Shown: positions 40,598 to 49,561 of the stretch, piece after piece
Numbering within the stretch: position 1 is the stretch's first letter
How the letters are laid out: the number at the start of each line of letters is the position of its first letter
NCBI RefSeq assembly: GCF_009749395.1
Contig: NZ_WBIR01000008.1
Coordinates: 109,418-173,417, forward strand
Direction of reading: 5' to 3'
Source: Agromyces salentinus
GTDB lineage: Bacteria; Actinomycetota; Actinomycetes; Actinomycetales; Microbacteriaceae
Length of the DNA stretch: 64,000 nucleotides
Program-made: the position numbers and the translations under genes
Notes under the pieces: model-generated
The model's database searches: none
What the model was told of the DNA's origin: nothing
What the model saw: the letters and a program-made list of their open reading frames with translations, nothing else

Positions 40598-41779
40598 TCA
40601 GCCCCGGGCGGGCACGCCGAGCGCGGCGTAGACCGCGCGGGTGTAGGCCTCGCTCCGCGGCGAGCCGATGATGCCCGGCGACATCCGGTTCATGACGTAG
40701 GCGAAGGTCGTTCGACGGTCGACGTCGTCGATGACGATCGAGCCGCCCCATCCACCCCAGTAGGCGACGCGACCGTCGGGGATCGCGGGCGTGCTCACGG
40801 GGTTCGCGACCGCGAAGCCGAGCCCGAAGCGCAGCGGCAGCCCCAGCACGAGGTCGACGTTGTCGGTGTGCTCGGCGAAGATCCGGTCGATCGTCCTGGG
40901 TGAGAGCAGTCGCACGCCGTCGAGCTCGCCGCCGTTGGAGACGAGCGCGTTGAGGCGCGCCACCGAGCGAGCGTTACCCTGGCCGCCGGCCCCGCCCATG
41001 CCGGCGGCGCGCCACTCGCGCGTCCACGTGAACTCGGCGCCGAGCGCCGGCCCCGTGTAGGTCTTGAAGGCCGGCGACTCCGGCGGGATCGCCGAGAAGT
41101 CCAGCGTCATGTGCGGTGGCGGCACGACATTGCTCACGCGGTGGTCCTCGGACTCGGGCAGCCCGAGCCAGAAGTCCGCGCCGAGCGGGCCCGCGAGCTC
41201 CTGGGCGACGAACTCGCCGAGCGAGAGCCCGGTGATGCGTCGCACGAGCTCGCCGACGAGGTGCCCGTATCCGAGCAGGTGGTAGCCCGACATGGTGCCG
41301 GCCGGCCACCACGAGGGTTGGGCCGCGAGGCGTGCGGCCGCGGCATCCGCATCGAGGATGTCGGCACCAACGATCGGGGCCGCCCATCCCGAGACCCCGG
41401 AGGTGTGCATGAGCACGTGCTTTACGAGCACCCCCTGCTTGCCTGCGGCGGCGAACTCCGGCCAGTAGTGGGCGACGGGCTGCTCGGGGTCGAGTTCGCC
41501 GCGGTCGATGAGCACGAGCGCGGCAAGTGCGGTCACGGTCTTCGAGATGGACCAGACGTTCGTGATCGTGTCCCGCTGCCACTCGGTCGCGCGCTCGGGG
41601 TCGGCCCAGCCGCCCCAGAGATCGACCACCGGTTCGCCGTCGACGATCACCGCGAGCGAGGCGCCGAGCTCCTCGCCGGAGGCGAGCTGTCGCTCGAACT
41701 CGTCGCGGAGGACGGCGAAGTCGTCGTGCGCGTGTCCATGGATCGGGACGGGCCCGTCGGTGGGAAGGGGAAGGCTCAT
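40598..41779 (-). CDS. Serine hydrolase of the class C beta-lactamase/EstB esterase family
   Basis: The product is 393 aa, starting MSLPLPTDGPVPIHGHAHDD with GAGGAG 8 nt upstream. The catalytic S-x-x-K is VWSISKTV (about 80), followed by GYHLLGYGHLVGEL, the Tyr-containing second motif, and GYWGGWGG late in the chain as third motif (VAYWGGWGGS). This group includes carboxylesterases, lactone hydrolases and D-aminopeptidases; there is no signal peptide, so it is cytoplasmic. It is divergent from the ADH operon and shares the regulatory palindrome at 41960, which suggests it makes the acid that this pathway uses. Confidence 0.88.
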   Translation of the reverse strand: MSLPLPTDGPVPIHGHAHDDFAVLRDEFERQLASGEELGASLAVIVDGEPVVDLWGGWADPERATEWQRDTITNVWSISKTVTALAALVLIDRGELDPEQPVAHYWPEFAAAGKQGVLVKHVLMHTSGVSGWAAPIVGADILDADAAAARLAAQPSWWPAGTMSGYHLLGYGHLVGELVRRITGLSLGEFVAQELAGPLGADFWLGLPESEDHRVSNVVPPPHMTLDFSAIPPESPAFKTYTGPALGAEFTWTREWRAAGMGGAGGQGNARSVARLNALVSNGGELDGVRLLSPRTIDRIFAEHTDNVDLVLGLPLRFGLGFAVANPVSTPAIPDGRVAYWGGWGGSIVIDDVDRRTTFAYVMNRMSPGIIGSPRSEAYTRAVYAALGVPARG

Positions 41780-41959
41780 CGTCGAGGCTCCTCGGTCGAG
41801 TGTCGATTGGGATTGCGGATCGTTGATGTGGGATGGGGGCTGCGAGTTCGCACTGCGGCTGGCGGAGGACGGATGGCGGTCTCGGAACGCGCCTGCGAGA
41901 CACCCATCGAAACGACCTGATCACCCAGCAGCGCACGGCACGGACGCTTTGATTCGCGA

Positions 41960-41982
41960 GCATACCGCGCGGTCGGTATGCT
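41960..41982. promoter_or_regulatory. TetR-type operator over the ADH operon promoter
   Basis: GCATACCG (41960-41967) and CGGTATGC (41974-41981) form a perfect inverted repeat with a 6-bp spacer. The TATGCT -10 box (41977-41982) lies inside the right arm. It sits between the divergent serine hydrolase and ADH genes. The same site occurs at 50065. Confidence 0.82.
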
Positions 41983-42032
41983 TGTCACGTGCGGGTCGCG
42001 ACGACCCGCCCGGCACGTCGAGGAGGACGCGC

Positions 42033-43238
42033 ATGCAGATCACGGGAGCGGTGCTCGAGACATCCGGGGCCGAAGCGCCCTTCGCCCGATCGCGCCCGTT
42101 CACGGTCGGCCCGCTCGAGCTCGACCCGCCCGGCCCGGGTGAGCTGCTCGTGCGCATCGAGGCCGCCGGCGTCTGCCACTCCGACCTCAGCGTCGTCGAC
42201 GGCAATCGCCGCAGGCCTACCCCGATGCTCCTCGGCCACGAGGCATCCGGCATCGTCGAGCAGGTCGGCGACGGCGTCACGGATGTCGCTCCCGGCACGC
42301 GCGTCGTCATGACCTTCCTCCCCCGCTGCGGTGACTGCCCCGAGTGCGCGAGCGACGGGCGGCTGCCCTGCCGCACCGGCAGCGCGGCCAACGGAGCGGG
42401 CACGCTCGTCGGCGGGGGCATCCGACTGCATCGCGACGGACTGCCCGTGCACCACCACCTCGGCGTCTCGGCGTTCGCGAGCCATGCGGTCGTCAGCCGC
42501 ACCTCGGTCGTGCCCGTCGACGACGACGTGCCGGCCGAGATCGCGGCGCTGCTCGGCTGCGCCGTGCTCACGGGCGGCGGCGCGATCATCAACGCCGGCC
42601 GGCCGGCGCCCGGCAGTCGCGTCACCATCGTCGGCCTCGGCGGCGTCGGCATGGCGGCCCTGCTCGTCGCGGTCGCGCTCGGCCACGAGGTGATCGGCGT
42701 CGACGCGCTCCCGGCCAAGCTCGAGGCGGCCCTCAGCCTGGGCGCGGCCGCGGCCTACGCGCCCGACGAGGCGCTGCGCGCGGCATCCGACGCCCGCACC
42801 GGCAGCGGCAACACCACCGGCAACACCGGCACCACCGGCAACGACACGAGCAGCTCGACCAGCGGCACCGACCCGGCGGATGCCGCGGCGCGAGCGCCCC
42901 TCGTCATCGAGGCCGCCGGCTCGGCCCGGGCGTTCGAGACCGCGTTCGCGCTGACCGCACCGGGCGGCACGACCGTGACCGTCGGCCTCCCGGCGCCCGA
43001 TGCGCGGGCCGACCTCTCGCCCCTGACGCTCACCGCCGAGGCGCGCACCGTCATCGGCAGCTACCTCGGATCGGCGGTGCCGGCGCGCGACATCCCGCGG
43101 TACGTCGAGCTGTGGCGAGCGGGTCGCCTGCCGCTCGAGCGGCTCGTGTCCTCGCGCATCCGCCTCGACGAACTCGACACGGCGATGGACCGACTCGCCG
43201 CCGGCGGGGAGCTCCGCCAACTGATCACCCTCGACTGA
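42033..43238 (+). CDS. Zinc-dependent alcohol dehydrogenase (MDR family)
   Basis: The product is 401 aa from an ATG with AGGAGGA upstream. Catalytic zinc ligands are in GVCHSDL and GHEASG; structural zinc cysteines are in FLPRCGDCPECASDGRLPC. The Rossmann motif is VTIVGLGGVGMAALL. An odd Gly/Thr/Asn/Ser-rich insertion (GSGNTTGNTGTTGNDTSSS) sits between the cofactor-binding strands at about 255-285, in place of a normal short loop. It oxidises an alcohol to an aldehyde or ketone. It heads an operon with FabG-like and MaoC-like genes. Confidence 0.93.
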   Translation: MQITGAVLETSGAEAPFARSRPFTVGPLELDPPGPGELLVRIEAAGVCHSDLSVVDGNRRRPTPMLLGHEASGIVEQVGDGVTDVAPGTRVVMTFLPRCGDCPECASDGRLPCRTGSAANGAGTLVGGGIRLHRDGLPVHHHLGVSAFASHAVVSRTSVVPVDDDVPAEIAALLGCAVLTGGGAIINAGRPAPGSRVTIVGLGGVGMAALLVAVALGHEVIGVDALPAKLEAALSLGAAAAYAPDEALRAASDARTGSGNTTGNTGTTGNDTSSSTSGTDPADAAARAPLVIEAAGSARAFETAFALTAPGGTTVTVGLPAPDARADLSPLTLTAEARTVIGSYLGSAVPARDIPRYVELWRAGRLPLERLVSSRIRLDELDTAMDRLAAGGELRQLITLD

Positions 43239-43328
43239 CGCGGGCGAGGCCCGACGGCACCCTCGCCCGACGGCCTCGACAGGACACCCGCCGACCCAGC
43301 ACCATCCACTCCACGAAAGGAACGACGC

Positions 43329-44078
43329 ATGACCCGCACCGCCATCGTCACCGGAGCCGCCCGCGGCATCGGAGCCGCGACCGCCATCCGCCTCGCCGCC
43401 GACGGATACGCCGTCGCCGTGCTCGACCTCGACGCGACATCCTGCACCGACACCGTCGCCGCCATCGAGGAGGCCGGCGGCCGCGCGATCGCCATCGGTG
43501 CGAACGTCGCCGATTCGGCCGCCGTCACCGACGCCGTCGCCCGCGTCGCCGACGAGCTCGGTGCGCCCACGGTCCTCGTGAACAACGCCGGGATCCTCCG
43601 CGACAACCTGCTCTTCAAGATGACCGACGACGATTGGGACGCCGTCCTCGCCGTGCACCTCCGCGGAGCGTTCCTCATGACGCGGGCGGTGCAGGCGCAC
43701 CAGGTCGAGGCGAAGTGGGGCCGCATCGTCAACCTCTCGAGCACCTCCGCCCTCGGCAACCGCGGCCAGGCCAACTACGCGGCGGCGAAGGCGGGCATGC
43801 AGGGCTTCACGAAGACCCTCGCGATCGAGCTCGGCCGCTACAACGTGACCGCGAACTCGGTCGCGCCCGGCTTCATCGCCACCGACATGCTCCGCCAGAC
43901 CGCCGAGCGCATGGGCATCACCAACGAGCAGCTGCTGGAGGGCGCCGCGAAGGAGATCCCGGTGGGCCGCGTCGGCCAGCCTGAGGATGTCGCGGCCGCC
44001 GTGTCGTTCTTTTGCTCCGAGGCGGCCTCGTTCGTGTCCGGCCAGGTGCTCTACGTCGCCGGAGGGCCGAAGGCATGA
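43329..44078 (+). CDS. 3-oxoacyl-ACP/CoA reductase-like SDR (FabG family)
   Basis: The product is 249 aa, with AAAGGA before the ATG. TGAARGIGAATAIRL is the NAD(P) motif, NNAGI and NLSSTSALG (catalytic Ser), YAAAKAG (Tyr-x3-Lys) and SVAPGFIATDM complete the classical SDR set. The protein reduces or oxidises a 3-hydroxyacyl or similar chain. It sits 90 nt after the ADH and overlaps the MaoC gene start (ATGA). Its neighbours favour a catabolic dehydrogenase role rather than fatty acid synthesis (inference). Confidence 0.92.
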   Translation: MTRTAIVTGAARGIGAATAIRLAADGYAVAVLDLDATSCTDTVAAIEEAGGRAIAIGANVADSAAVTDAVARVADELGAPTVLVNNAGILRDNLLFKMTDDDWDAVLAVHLRGAFLMTRAVQAHQVEAKWGRIVNLSSTSALGNRGQANYAAAKAGMQGFTKTLAIELGRYNVTANSVAPGFIATDMLRQTAERMGITNEQLLEGAAKEIPVGRVGQPEDVAAAVSFFCSEAASFVSGQVLYVAGGPKA

Positions 44079-44554
44079 GCGCCACGACCGGTTCCCCGCT
44101 CACGCTCGGGACGCCCGCCGACCTGCTTGACGCCGTCGGCTCCTCGCTCGGGCCCGGCGAGTGGTTCGAGATCGACCAGTCGCGCATCGAGCGGTTCGCG
44201 GATGCCACGGACGACCACCAGTGGATCCACGTCGACGTCGAACGCGCCGAAGCCGGCCCGTTCGGCGCGCCGATCGCGCACGGGTTCCTCACGCTCTCGC
44301 TGCTCACCGCGCTCGCGACCCCGCTGCTCGAGGTCGACGGCGTCGCCATGGGCGTCAACTACGGGTTCGAGAAGGTGCGCTTCCTGCAGCCGGTCGCGGC
44401 TGGGTCGCGCGTCCGCGCGGTCGGCACGCTGGCATCGGCCGAGGCCACCGGCAGCGGCATCCGGGTGGTGCAGGACCTCACGATCGAGATCGAGGGCTCC
44501 GAGCGGCCCGCGCTCATCGCGCAGTGGGTCACGCTCATCGTGCCCGCGGCCTGA
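44075..44554 (+). CDS. MaoC-type (R)-specific enoyl-CoA hydratase
   Basis: The product is 159 aa, a single hot-dog domain of typical MaoC size. RIERFADATDDHQWIHVDVERA followed by GPFGAPIAHGFLTLSLL is the conserved hydratase-2 motif with catalytic Asp and His (D-D-H-Q-W-I-H). YGFEKVRFLQPVAAGSRVRA follows. It hydrates a trans-2-enoyl-CoA. Its ATG overlaps the FabG-like stop. Confidence 0.92.
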   Translation: MSATTGSPLTLGTPADLLDAVGSSLGPGEWFEIDQSRIERFADATDDHQWIHVDVERAEAGPFGAPIAHGFLTLSLLTALATPLLEVDGVAMGVNYGFEKVRFLQPVAAGSRVRAVGTLASAEATGSGIRVVQDLTIEIEGSERPALIAQWVTLIVPAA

Positions 44555-44565
44555 GCAGACGGCGG

Positions 44566-44598
44566 GCGGATGCCGCGGGCGTTCGCCGCGGCATCCGC
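44566..44598. terminator. GGATGCC-type bidirectional terminator
   Basis: GCGGATGCCGCGG and CCGCGGCATCCGC form a perfect 13-bp stem with a 7-nt loop, placed exactly between the stops of the convergent MaoC and lipoprotein genes (12 and 5 nt away). Confidence 0.85.
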
Positions 44599-44602
44599 TC
44601 GG

Positions 44603-45868
44603 TCACTCGGCGAGCACGGAGACGACGTCGCGCCAGAAGTCCTGCTGCACCGCGCGCGTCGCCGCGATCTGCTGGGGCGTGACCGACGCTCCGAAGAAGA
44701 GCGGCAGGTATGGCGGCCACGAGACGGCGTGCATGGCACCCTCGCCGCGAGTGGCGAGGGTCGTGGCATCGGTCGCGCTTCGCCGGTCGACGATGTCGTC
44801 GAGAGCAGCACACGAGTCCCAGAGCTCGTCGTCCGTACCGCACGCGAGCACCACAGGCCCGTCGATCGCAGCAACGTCGAGCCGCGTCGACGGGGACCCG
44901 ACGACGGACATCGTGCAGTCTCCGGCCAGAGCCTCACCGCCGCGAGTCCAGGCGATGCCCTGCGGATAGCCGCACACGACCGCACCGGCACCGACGGGCG
45001 CGATGGCGCCGGTCACGAGGTCGGGATGCTCCGTCGCGAGCCAGAGCGCCATCTCGCCGCCGCGCGAGATGCCGAACGTGAAGACACGGTCGAGGTCGAC
45101 CTCCGGCTGTGCACGAAGCCAGGCGAGGCCCGCCTCGAAGGTCTCGACGGGCACGTTCTCAAGCGCCTCCGGCTGCCCCTCCCCACCGAAGTAGGAGATC
45201 CCGAGCGCCGGGTAGCCGAGGCCGGCGACCCAGCGGGCGGTTGCCGCCGCACCGTCGAGGCCGCCGTCGGATCCGGTGAAGACGAGCACGCCGGGCCGCG
45301 GCGCCACGGCGGCGCCTGCGGTGTCGGCCGCCATATCGGCATGCTCCACGGACGGCAACGCGAAGACACCCTCGATGCCCGGTTCGTTCACTTCGCTGAC
45401 TGCGACGCCCGGCGCCGTCCCAGGACGAGTCACGACCGTCTGCGCCAATTCCTCGCCCGCTGCATCTCGCACGGTGAGTTCGACGTCGAAGGCCTCGTCC
45501 CAGATGTCCCAGCGCGCGGTGCGAGTGCCGTGCATGGACCAGAACGGGGCCATGCTGTCGGCGCCGGCCCAGTCGCCGGACTCGGGCGCCACGGCTGCGA
45601 GGTCGACCGTGCCGTCGTCGCCCACGCGGAACTCGGCCTCTGAGGAGTACCACGCGGCGGGCAGCTCCGCCGTCGACGTGAGCGTCACGAGTTCACCGGC
45701 GGGAAGGCCGGTGAACTGGATGCCGAGCGGCGCGAACGGACCGTCGAGCTCGGTCACGACGATCTCGGCCGGAGGGGCCGGCTCTGACGCCCCCAAGACG
45801 CACCCGCCGAGGCCGACGCCGAGCGCAACGGTGAGCACGACCGCGGTGAGTGCAGATGGACGGCGCAA
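44603..45868 (-). CDS. BAAT/acyl-CoA-thioesterase-like alpha/beta-hydrolase lipoprotein
   Basis: The product is 421 aa from a TTG at 45868, chosen because GAGGGAG lies 5 nt upstream; an ATG at 45904 lacks a ribosome site. The signal peptide ends in a lipobox GLGGC (about 19-23). The N-terminal half (35-160) is an Ig-like thioester-hydrolase N-domain (TFTGLPAGELVTLTS-like). The hydrolase domain has nucleophile motif FGISRGGEMALW, acid CGTDDELWDSC and His GEGAMHAVSWPP. Members cleave acyl-thioesters or transfer acyl groups; being surface-anchored, its substrate may be an external ester. Confidence 0.82.
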   Translation of the reverse strand: MRRPSALTAVVLTVALGVGLGGCVLGASEPAPPAEIVVTELDGPFAPLGIQFTGLPAGELVTLTSTAELPAAWYSSEAEFRVGDDGTVDLAAVAPESGDWAGADSMAPFWSMHGTRTARWDIWDEAFDVELTVRDAAGEELAQTVVTRPGTAPGVAVSEVNEPGIEGVFALPSVEHADMAADTAGAAVAPRPGVLVFTGSDGGLDGAAATARWVAGLGYPALGISYFGGEGQPEALENVPVETFEAGLAWLRAQPEVDLDRVFTFGISRGGEMALWLATEHPDLVTGAIAPVGAGAVVCGYPQGIAWTRGGEALAGDCTMSVVGSPSTRLDVAAIDGPVVLACGTDDELWDSCAALDDIVDRRSATDATTLATRGEGAMHAVSWPPYLPLFFGASVTPQQIAATRAVQQDFWRDVVSVLAE

Positions 45869-45935
45869 TCGGGCTCCCTCGCGTCTGATCGCTCCTCGCA
45901 GCATAACGAGCCGGCCGACCCGCGCCTGCCGCGGG

Positions 45936-47174
45936 CTAGACGCGCTCGAGCACGAGGGCCATGCCCTGGCCGCCGCCGACGCACATCGTCTCGAGGCCGT
46001 AGCGGCCGCCGGTCGCGGCGAGCCCGTTGATGAGCGTCGACGTGATGCGGGCACCGGTCATGCCGAACGGATGCCCCACGGCGATCGCGCCCCCGTGCAC
46101 GTTGAGCCGCTCGGGGTCGATGCCGAGCTCGCGCGCCGATGGGATCACCTGGGCCGCGAACGCCTCGTTGAGCTCGACGAGGTCGATGTCCTCGATCGAG
46201 AGGCCGGCGCGCGCGAGCGCCCGGCGCGATGCCTCGACGGGGCCGAGACCCATGATCTCGGGCGAGAGGCCGCTGACCCCGGTCGAGACGATCCGCGCGA
46301 GGGGCGTGAGTCCGAGCTCGTCGACGATGCGGTCCGAGACGACGACCACGGCCGCGGCGCCGTCGTTGAGGGGGCAGCAATTGCCCGCCGTCACCGTGCC
46401 GTCGGGACGGAACACCGGGTCGAGCCCGGCCAGCGCCTCCACCGTCACGCCCGCGCGCGGGCCGTCGTCGGCCGAGACGACCGTGCCGTCGTCGAGGGTC
46501 ACCGGCGTGATGTCGTTCGCCCAGAACCCCGACGCGATCGCGGCCTCGGCGCGCTGCTGGCTGCGGGCCGCGAAGGCGTCCTGCTCGTCGCGCGTGACGC
46601 CGCGGAGCTCCGCGACGTTCTCGGCCGTCTGCCCCATCGCGATGTACGCGTCGGGCAGCAGCCCGTCTTCACGCGGGTCGCGCCACGGGCGCAGGCCCGC
46701 GGCATCCGCCCCGCCGACGGCGCGCGCCTCGGTACGTGCCATCGCCTCGTCGAATCGCGGGTTCGTGAGCTTCTCGCCGGGGATGTAGTCGCTCGACCCG
46801 CGCATCGAGTTGCTCACCGACTCCACGCCGGCGGAGACGAACACGTCGCCCTCCCCCGCCTTGATCGCGTGGAACGCCATGCGCGTGGTCTGCAGGCTCG
46901 ACGAGCAGTAGCGGTTCACGGTCGTGCCGGGCACGCCGTCGAGGCCGAGCAGCACCGAGACGATGCGGGCCATGTTCATGCCCTGCTCGCCGCCCGGCAT
47001 GCCGCAGCCGAGCATCAGGTCTTCGACGCGTGCCGGGTCGAGCGCGGGCACCTTGGCGAGCGCCGCCTCGACCATGCGGGCGGTCAGGTCGTCGCCCCGG
47101 AGGCCGGCGAGCGATCCCTTGCGGGCGCGGCCGATGGGCGAGCGGGCGGTGGCGACGATGTAGGCCTCGGTCAT
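45936..47174 (-). CDS. Acetyl-CoA acyltransferase (thiolase)
   Basis: The product is 412 aa, starting MTEAYIVATARSPIGRARKG with AGAGGA 8 nt upstream. The nucleophilic Cys is in NRYCSSSLQTTRMAF, the His in GGAIAVGHPFGMTGAR and the second Cys in MCVGGGQGMAL; NEAFAAQ is also present. It performs thiolytic cleavage of 3-ketoacyl-CoA, the last step of beta-oxidation. The nearby acyl-CoA dehydrogenase (47463) is on the same strand but separated by a tandem repeat, so separate transcription is likely. Confidence 0.95.
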   Translation of the reverse strand: MTEAYIVATARSPIGRARKGSLAGLRGDDLTARMVEAALAKVPALDPARVEDLMLGCGMPGGEQGMNMARIVSVLLGLDGVPGTTVNRYCSSSLQTTRMAFHAIKAGEGDVFVSAGVESVSNSMRGSSDYIPGEKLTNPRFDEAMARTEARAVGGADAAGLRPWRDPREDGLLPDAYIAMGQTAENVAELRGVTRDEQDAFAARSQQRAEAAIASGFWANDITPVTLDDGTVVSADDGPRAGVTVEALAGLDPVFRPDGTVTAGNCCPLNDGAAAVVVVSDRIVDELGLTPLARIVSTGVSGLSPEIMGLGPVEASRRALARAGLSIEDIDLVELNEAFAAQVIPSARELGIDPERLNVHGGAIAVGHPFGMTGARITSTLINGLAATGGRYGLETMCVGGGQGMALVLERV

Positions 47175-47275
47175 GGGGTGATCCTCTCGGGCGGTGGTGC
47201 GGGGGTCAAGGGTGTGGACGGGGTGAAGGGCGGGCGGATGCCGCGTGGGGGGCGGATGCCGCATGCGAGGTCGCG

Positions 47276-47426
47276 GGTCTCGATACGGCGCTGGCGCGCC
47301 TACTCGACCGCCGCAGCCGGTCCGACGCGCCTCCTCGACCACCGGAGCCGGCGCCGGCGCGCCTCCTCGACCACCGGAGCCGGCGCTGGCGCGCCTCCTC
47401 GACCACCGGAGCCGGTCTCGGCGAGC
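47276..47426. repeat. 32-bp tandem repeat and GGTCTCGATACGG hairpin
   Basis: Three near-identical 32-bp units starting CTCCTCGACCACCGG lie at 47331, 47363 and 47395, preceded by a diverged 31-bp copy at 47300. The first copy is entered by GGTCTCGATACGG, which pairs with CTCGACC to make a hairpin. Such sequences recur between genes in many related genomes (recollection, not checked). The array fills most of the thiolase-ACAD gap (47175-47462). Confidence 0.82.
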
Positions 47427-47462
47427 GGATGCCGCGAGCGGGCGGATCCGGCGGACGACCGA

Positions 47463-48722
47463 TCAGACGAACGCCGCGATGCCGGTGATGGCGCGGCCGA
47501 CGATGAGCGTGTTCATGTCGTACGTGCCCTCGAACGTGTAGACGGCCTCGGCGTCGGCGAAGAAGCGCGCGGCGCCGTGGTCGAGCTGGATGCCGTTGCC
47601 GCCCATGAGCTCGCGGCTGCGGGCGACGACCTCGCGCATCTTCTTCGTCGCGAAGGCCTTGGCCATGGCGGAGTGGTGGTCCTTCTGGGCGTCCTCGTCG
47701 AGCATCTCGCTGACGCGCACGCAGAGCGCGATCGACGCCGTGATGTCGGCGAGCGAGTCGGCGAGCTTCTGCTGCACGAGCTGGAAGGAGGCGATCGGCT
47801 TGCCGAACTGCACGCGCGTCTTCGTGTACGCGAGGGCTGCCTCGTAGGCGCCGACGGCGACGCCGATCGCCTGCCACGCGACATCCGCTCGGGTGAGGCG
47901 GAGCACGATGGCGACGTCGCGGAAGCCGTGGATCTCCTGGAGCCGGTCGGCCTCGGGCACGATGACGTCTTCCAGCACGATGTCGGCGTTCTCGACGGCG
48001 CGGAGCGACTGCTTGCGCTCGATCTTCGTCGCGGTGAAGCCCGTGGCCGGCTGGCGCACGAGGAAGCCCTTGACCTGGTCGTCGGCGGTGTCGCGCGCCC
48101 AGATGACGACGACGTCGGCGAAGGTCGCGTTGCCGATCCAGCGCTTGGCCCCGTTCAGCACCCACTCGTCGGTGCCTTCGGCGCCGGTGCGACGGGTCGC
48201 CGTGGTCTCGAGGCCCTTGGCGGTGTCGGAGCCGTGCAGCGGTTCGGTGAGTCCGAAGGCGCCGATGAGCTCGCCGCGGGCCATGGGCTCGAGCCACTCG
48301 GCCTTCTGCTCGGGTGAGCCGCCGACGGCGATCGCGTTCATCGCGAGGCCGGAGTGCACGCCGATGAAGGTCGCGGTCGACGGGTCGACGCGCGCGATCT
48401 CGAGGGCGACCCAACCGCGGTAGACGGCGGAGTTCTCGAAGTGGGCGACCTCGGGGATGCCGGAACCGAAGAGCCCGAGCTCCGCGAAGCCGGGGATGAG
48501 GTGCCGCGGGCTCGTCGTCGCCTCCCAGCGGTCGTCGGCGCCGGGGCGCACCTCGCGCTCGAGGTAGTCGCGGATCTCGGCGACCGAGGCCTGCTCGACG
48601 GGCGTGAGCCGGCGCATGAAGCCGTAGAAGTCGGCGTCGAGCACGGTGGCGGCCGCGCCGGCCGCGGCCGCGTCGTCGGAAGGGGTGCCTGCAGTGGACT
48701 GCGGGTCGAGTGTGAGCGTCAT
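47463..48722 (-). CDS. Acyl-CoA dehydrogenase (glutaryl-CoA-dehydrogenase-like)
   Basis: The product is 419 aa, starting MTLTLDPQSTAGTPSDDAAA; GGAG precedes the ATG by 6 nt. GAFGLTEPLHGSDTAKGLETTA, EWVLNGAKRWIGNATFADVV, FGKPIASFQLVQQKLADSLA and RELMGGNGIQLDHGAARFF are typical; EGTYDMNTLIVGRAITG matches the glutaryl-CoA-dehydrogenase-like group, with the catalytic Glu in the EGTYD loop. It is divergent from a TetR gene and an inverted repeat lies between them, so the TetR is its likely regulator. Confidence 0.94.
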   Translation of the reverse strand: MTLTLDPQSTAGTPSDDAAAAGAAATVLDADFYGFMRRLTPVEQASVAEIRDYLEREVRPGADDRWEATTSPRHLIPGFAELGLFGSGIPEVAHFENSAVYRGWVALEIARVDPSTATFIGVHSGLAMNAIAVGGSPEQKAEWLEPMARGELIGAFGLTEPLHGSDTAKGLETTATRRTGAEGTDEWVLNGAKRWIGNATFADVVVIWARDTADDQVKGFLVRQPATGFTATKIERKQSLRAVENADIVLEDVIVPEADRLQEIHGFRDVAIVLRLTRADVAWQAIGVAVGAYEAALAYTKTRVQFGKPIASFQLVQQKLADSLADITASIALCVRVSEMLDEDAQKDHHSAMAKAFATKKMREVVARSRELMGGNGIQLDHGAARFFADAEAVYTFEGTYDMNTLIVGRAITGIAAFV

Positions 48723-48755
48723 CGCTTCTCCGTTCGTCGGTGAACACGACCATCC

Positions 48756-48779
48756 TGCATCATTTTCCAGAATGTTGCA
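48756..48779. promoter_or_regulatory. Inverted repeat between acyl-CoA dehydrogenase and TetR genes
   Basis: TGCATCATT (48756-48764) and AATGTTGCA (48771-48779) match at eight of nine positions as a palindrome around TTCCAG. It lies in the divergent promoter and differs from the CATACCG palindrome, so it is probably the site of the adjacent TetR protein. Confidence 0.68.
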
Positions 48780-48812
48780 TGTGAATCCTCGAACGCGGGT
48801 TAGAGTTCCGGC

Positions 48813-49457
48813 ATGTCGACGACGAGCGCCCCCACCCACGAGATCGCCGAGGTCGGCCTGCACGCCGCGCCCTCCTGGCTCTCCGAGCGCCTCGCCGACG
48901 GCCGGCACGCCGACGCCGTGCGCGCCTTCGACCTCGCCCGCGAGACCTTCATCGAGGGCCGCCGCATCGACATGGGGGCGCTGGCCACGACGCTCGGCGT
49001 CGACCGCACCTCGCTCTTCCGCTGGGTCGGCAACCGCGACGCGCTGCTCAGCGAGGTGCTCTGGTCGCTCGCCGTCCCGACGCTCGTGCTCTCCGAGCAC
49101 GCGACCGAGTCATTGCACGGCGCCGAGCGCGTGGCCGAACAGCTCTCGAGCTTCGCCGGAGCCCTGATCAGCGCCCAGTACTTCCGTGACTTCCTGCGCC
49201 GCGAACCGGCTCGCGCCCTGCGCCTGCTCACCACGACCGAGAGCGAGATCCAGCGACGCTACGTCGCCACCGCGCGCTGGCTCGTCGAGCGGGAACTCGG
49301 CGAGCGCCCGCTCGGCGGCGCGATCACCCCCGACGAGCTCGCGTACCTCCTCGTGCGCGTCTCGGAGTCCTTCACCTACGCCGACCTCATCGCCGGCGAC
49401 ACCCCCAGCGAGGCGCGCGCCCGCCGCGCCTTCCGCATCCTGCTCCGCGCCGACTGA
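48813..49457 (+). CDS. TetR-type regulator, QsdR-like
   Basis: The product is 214 aa. Its helix-turn-helix is IDMGALATTLGVDRTSLFRW, followed by VGNRDALLSEVLWSLAV, the R-W-V-G-x-R pattern of the QsdR subgroup (named from quorum-signal lactone degradation in Rhodococcus). The C-terminal ligand domain has LLRRE-type and ESFTYADLIAG segments. TAGAGT ends six bases before the ATG with no ribosome site, so the mRNA should be leaderless. It is followed by a thioesterase gene and likely controls the divergent acyl-CoA dehydrogenase. Confidence 0.88.
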   Translation: MSTTSAPTHEIAEVGLHAAPSWLSERLADGRHADAVRAFDLARETFIEGRRIDMGALATTLGVDRTSLFRWVGNRDALLSEVLWSLAVPTLVLSEHATESLHGAERVAEQLSSFAGALISAQYFRDFLRREPARALRLLTTTESEIQRRYVATARWLVERELGERPLGGAITPDELAYLLVRVSESFTYADLIAGDTPSEARARRAFRILLRAD

Positions 49458-49561
49458 CGACGCCGACCGACGGCCGACGGCCGACGGCCGACGACACGCC
49501 CCATCCGACACCCCGGCCGACGCACCCGATCGACGGCCACCGACCGACGAAAGCGCTGACG

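Noticed and set aside
47300..47426. 32-bp repeats resembling a CRISPR array
   Set aside because: Units are directly adjacent with no unique spacers and no cas gene is nearby.
48813..49457. TetR at 48813 as owner of the CATACCG operators
   Set aside because: Its own divergent promoter has a different palindrome, so I left ownership open rather than assigning it.
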